DNA from: Pseudomonadota bacterium
Lineage (GTDB): Bacteria; Pseudomonadota; Gammaproteobacteria; Steroidobacterales; Steroidobacteraceae
Assembly (NCBI GenBank): GCA_021850555.1
Contig: JAJZLX010000622.1
Coordinates: forward strand, 1 to 6,850
DNA length: 6,850 bases
Reading direction: 5' to 3'
Part shown: in pieces, positions 5,681-6,850 of the stretch
Numbering within the stretch: position 1 is the first letter of the stretch
How the letters are laid out: every line of letters begins with the position of its first letter
The notes under the pieces: generated by a model
The model's input: the letters and a program-made list of their open reading frames with translations, nothing else
The model's database searches: none
What the model was told of the DNA's origin: nothing
Position numbers and translations under genes: made by a program

Positions 5681-6850
<1,170 letters not shown>

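Overview
The window is a GC-rich, gene-dense stretch of bacterial chromosome with every supported gene on the plus strand. Its gene content and order (System I cytochrome c maturation genes ccmC-D-E-F-G-H-I) and the close match of CcmC, CcmF and ThiC to their enterobacterial counterparts point to a proteobacterium, most likely a high-GC gammaproteobacterium. ccmH and ccmI are separate genes, as in Pseudomonas, and not fused as in E. coli. The species cannot be named from this sequence.

Region 1 (start to 4972) is the distal part of a ccm operon. ccmC is cut by the left edge and ccmA/ccmB would lie outside. Each gene overlaps the next: five consecutive 4-base ATGA overlaps, then a 1-base TGATG overlap between ccmH and ccmI. 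The products form one pathway. CcmC and CcmD load heme onto the periplasmic chaperone CcmE through a covalent histidine bond. CcmG and CcmH keep the apocytochrome CXXCH thiols reduced. CcmI holds the apocytochrome, and CcmF with CcmH attaches the heme. All the signature residues visible here are intact. CcmI is unusually short.

Region 2 (4973 to 5482) is a short leader with a possible promoter and a perfect dyad, followed by a small gene for a KGG-repeat, GsiB/YciG-type stress protein. Two of its repeat units are 75-bp direct repeats that differ at a single base.

Region 3 (5483 to 5845) is non-coding and highly structured. It contains several GC-rich hairpins, a plausible sigma-70 promoter whose -35 box lies in the loop of one of them, a clear TPP (thiamine pyrophosphate) riboswitch, and a leader in which the aptamer's 3' strand and the ribosome binding site appear to compete for the same pyrimidine run.

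Region 4 (5846 to the right edge) is the first 335 codons of thiC (phosphomethylpyrimidine synthase), controlled by that riboswitch.

I see no mobile element, CRISPR array, tRNA or rRNA. Most of the window is well-understood biology. The less ordinary parts are the KGG tandem duplication, the structured promoter region, the inferred riboswitch switching mechanism and the shortened CcmI.
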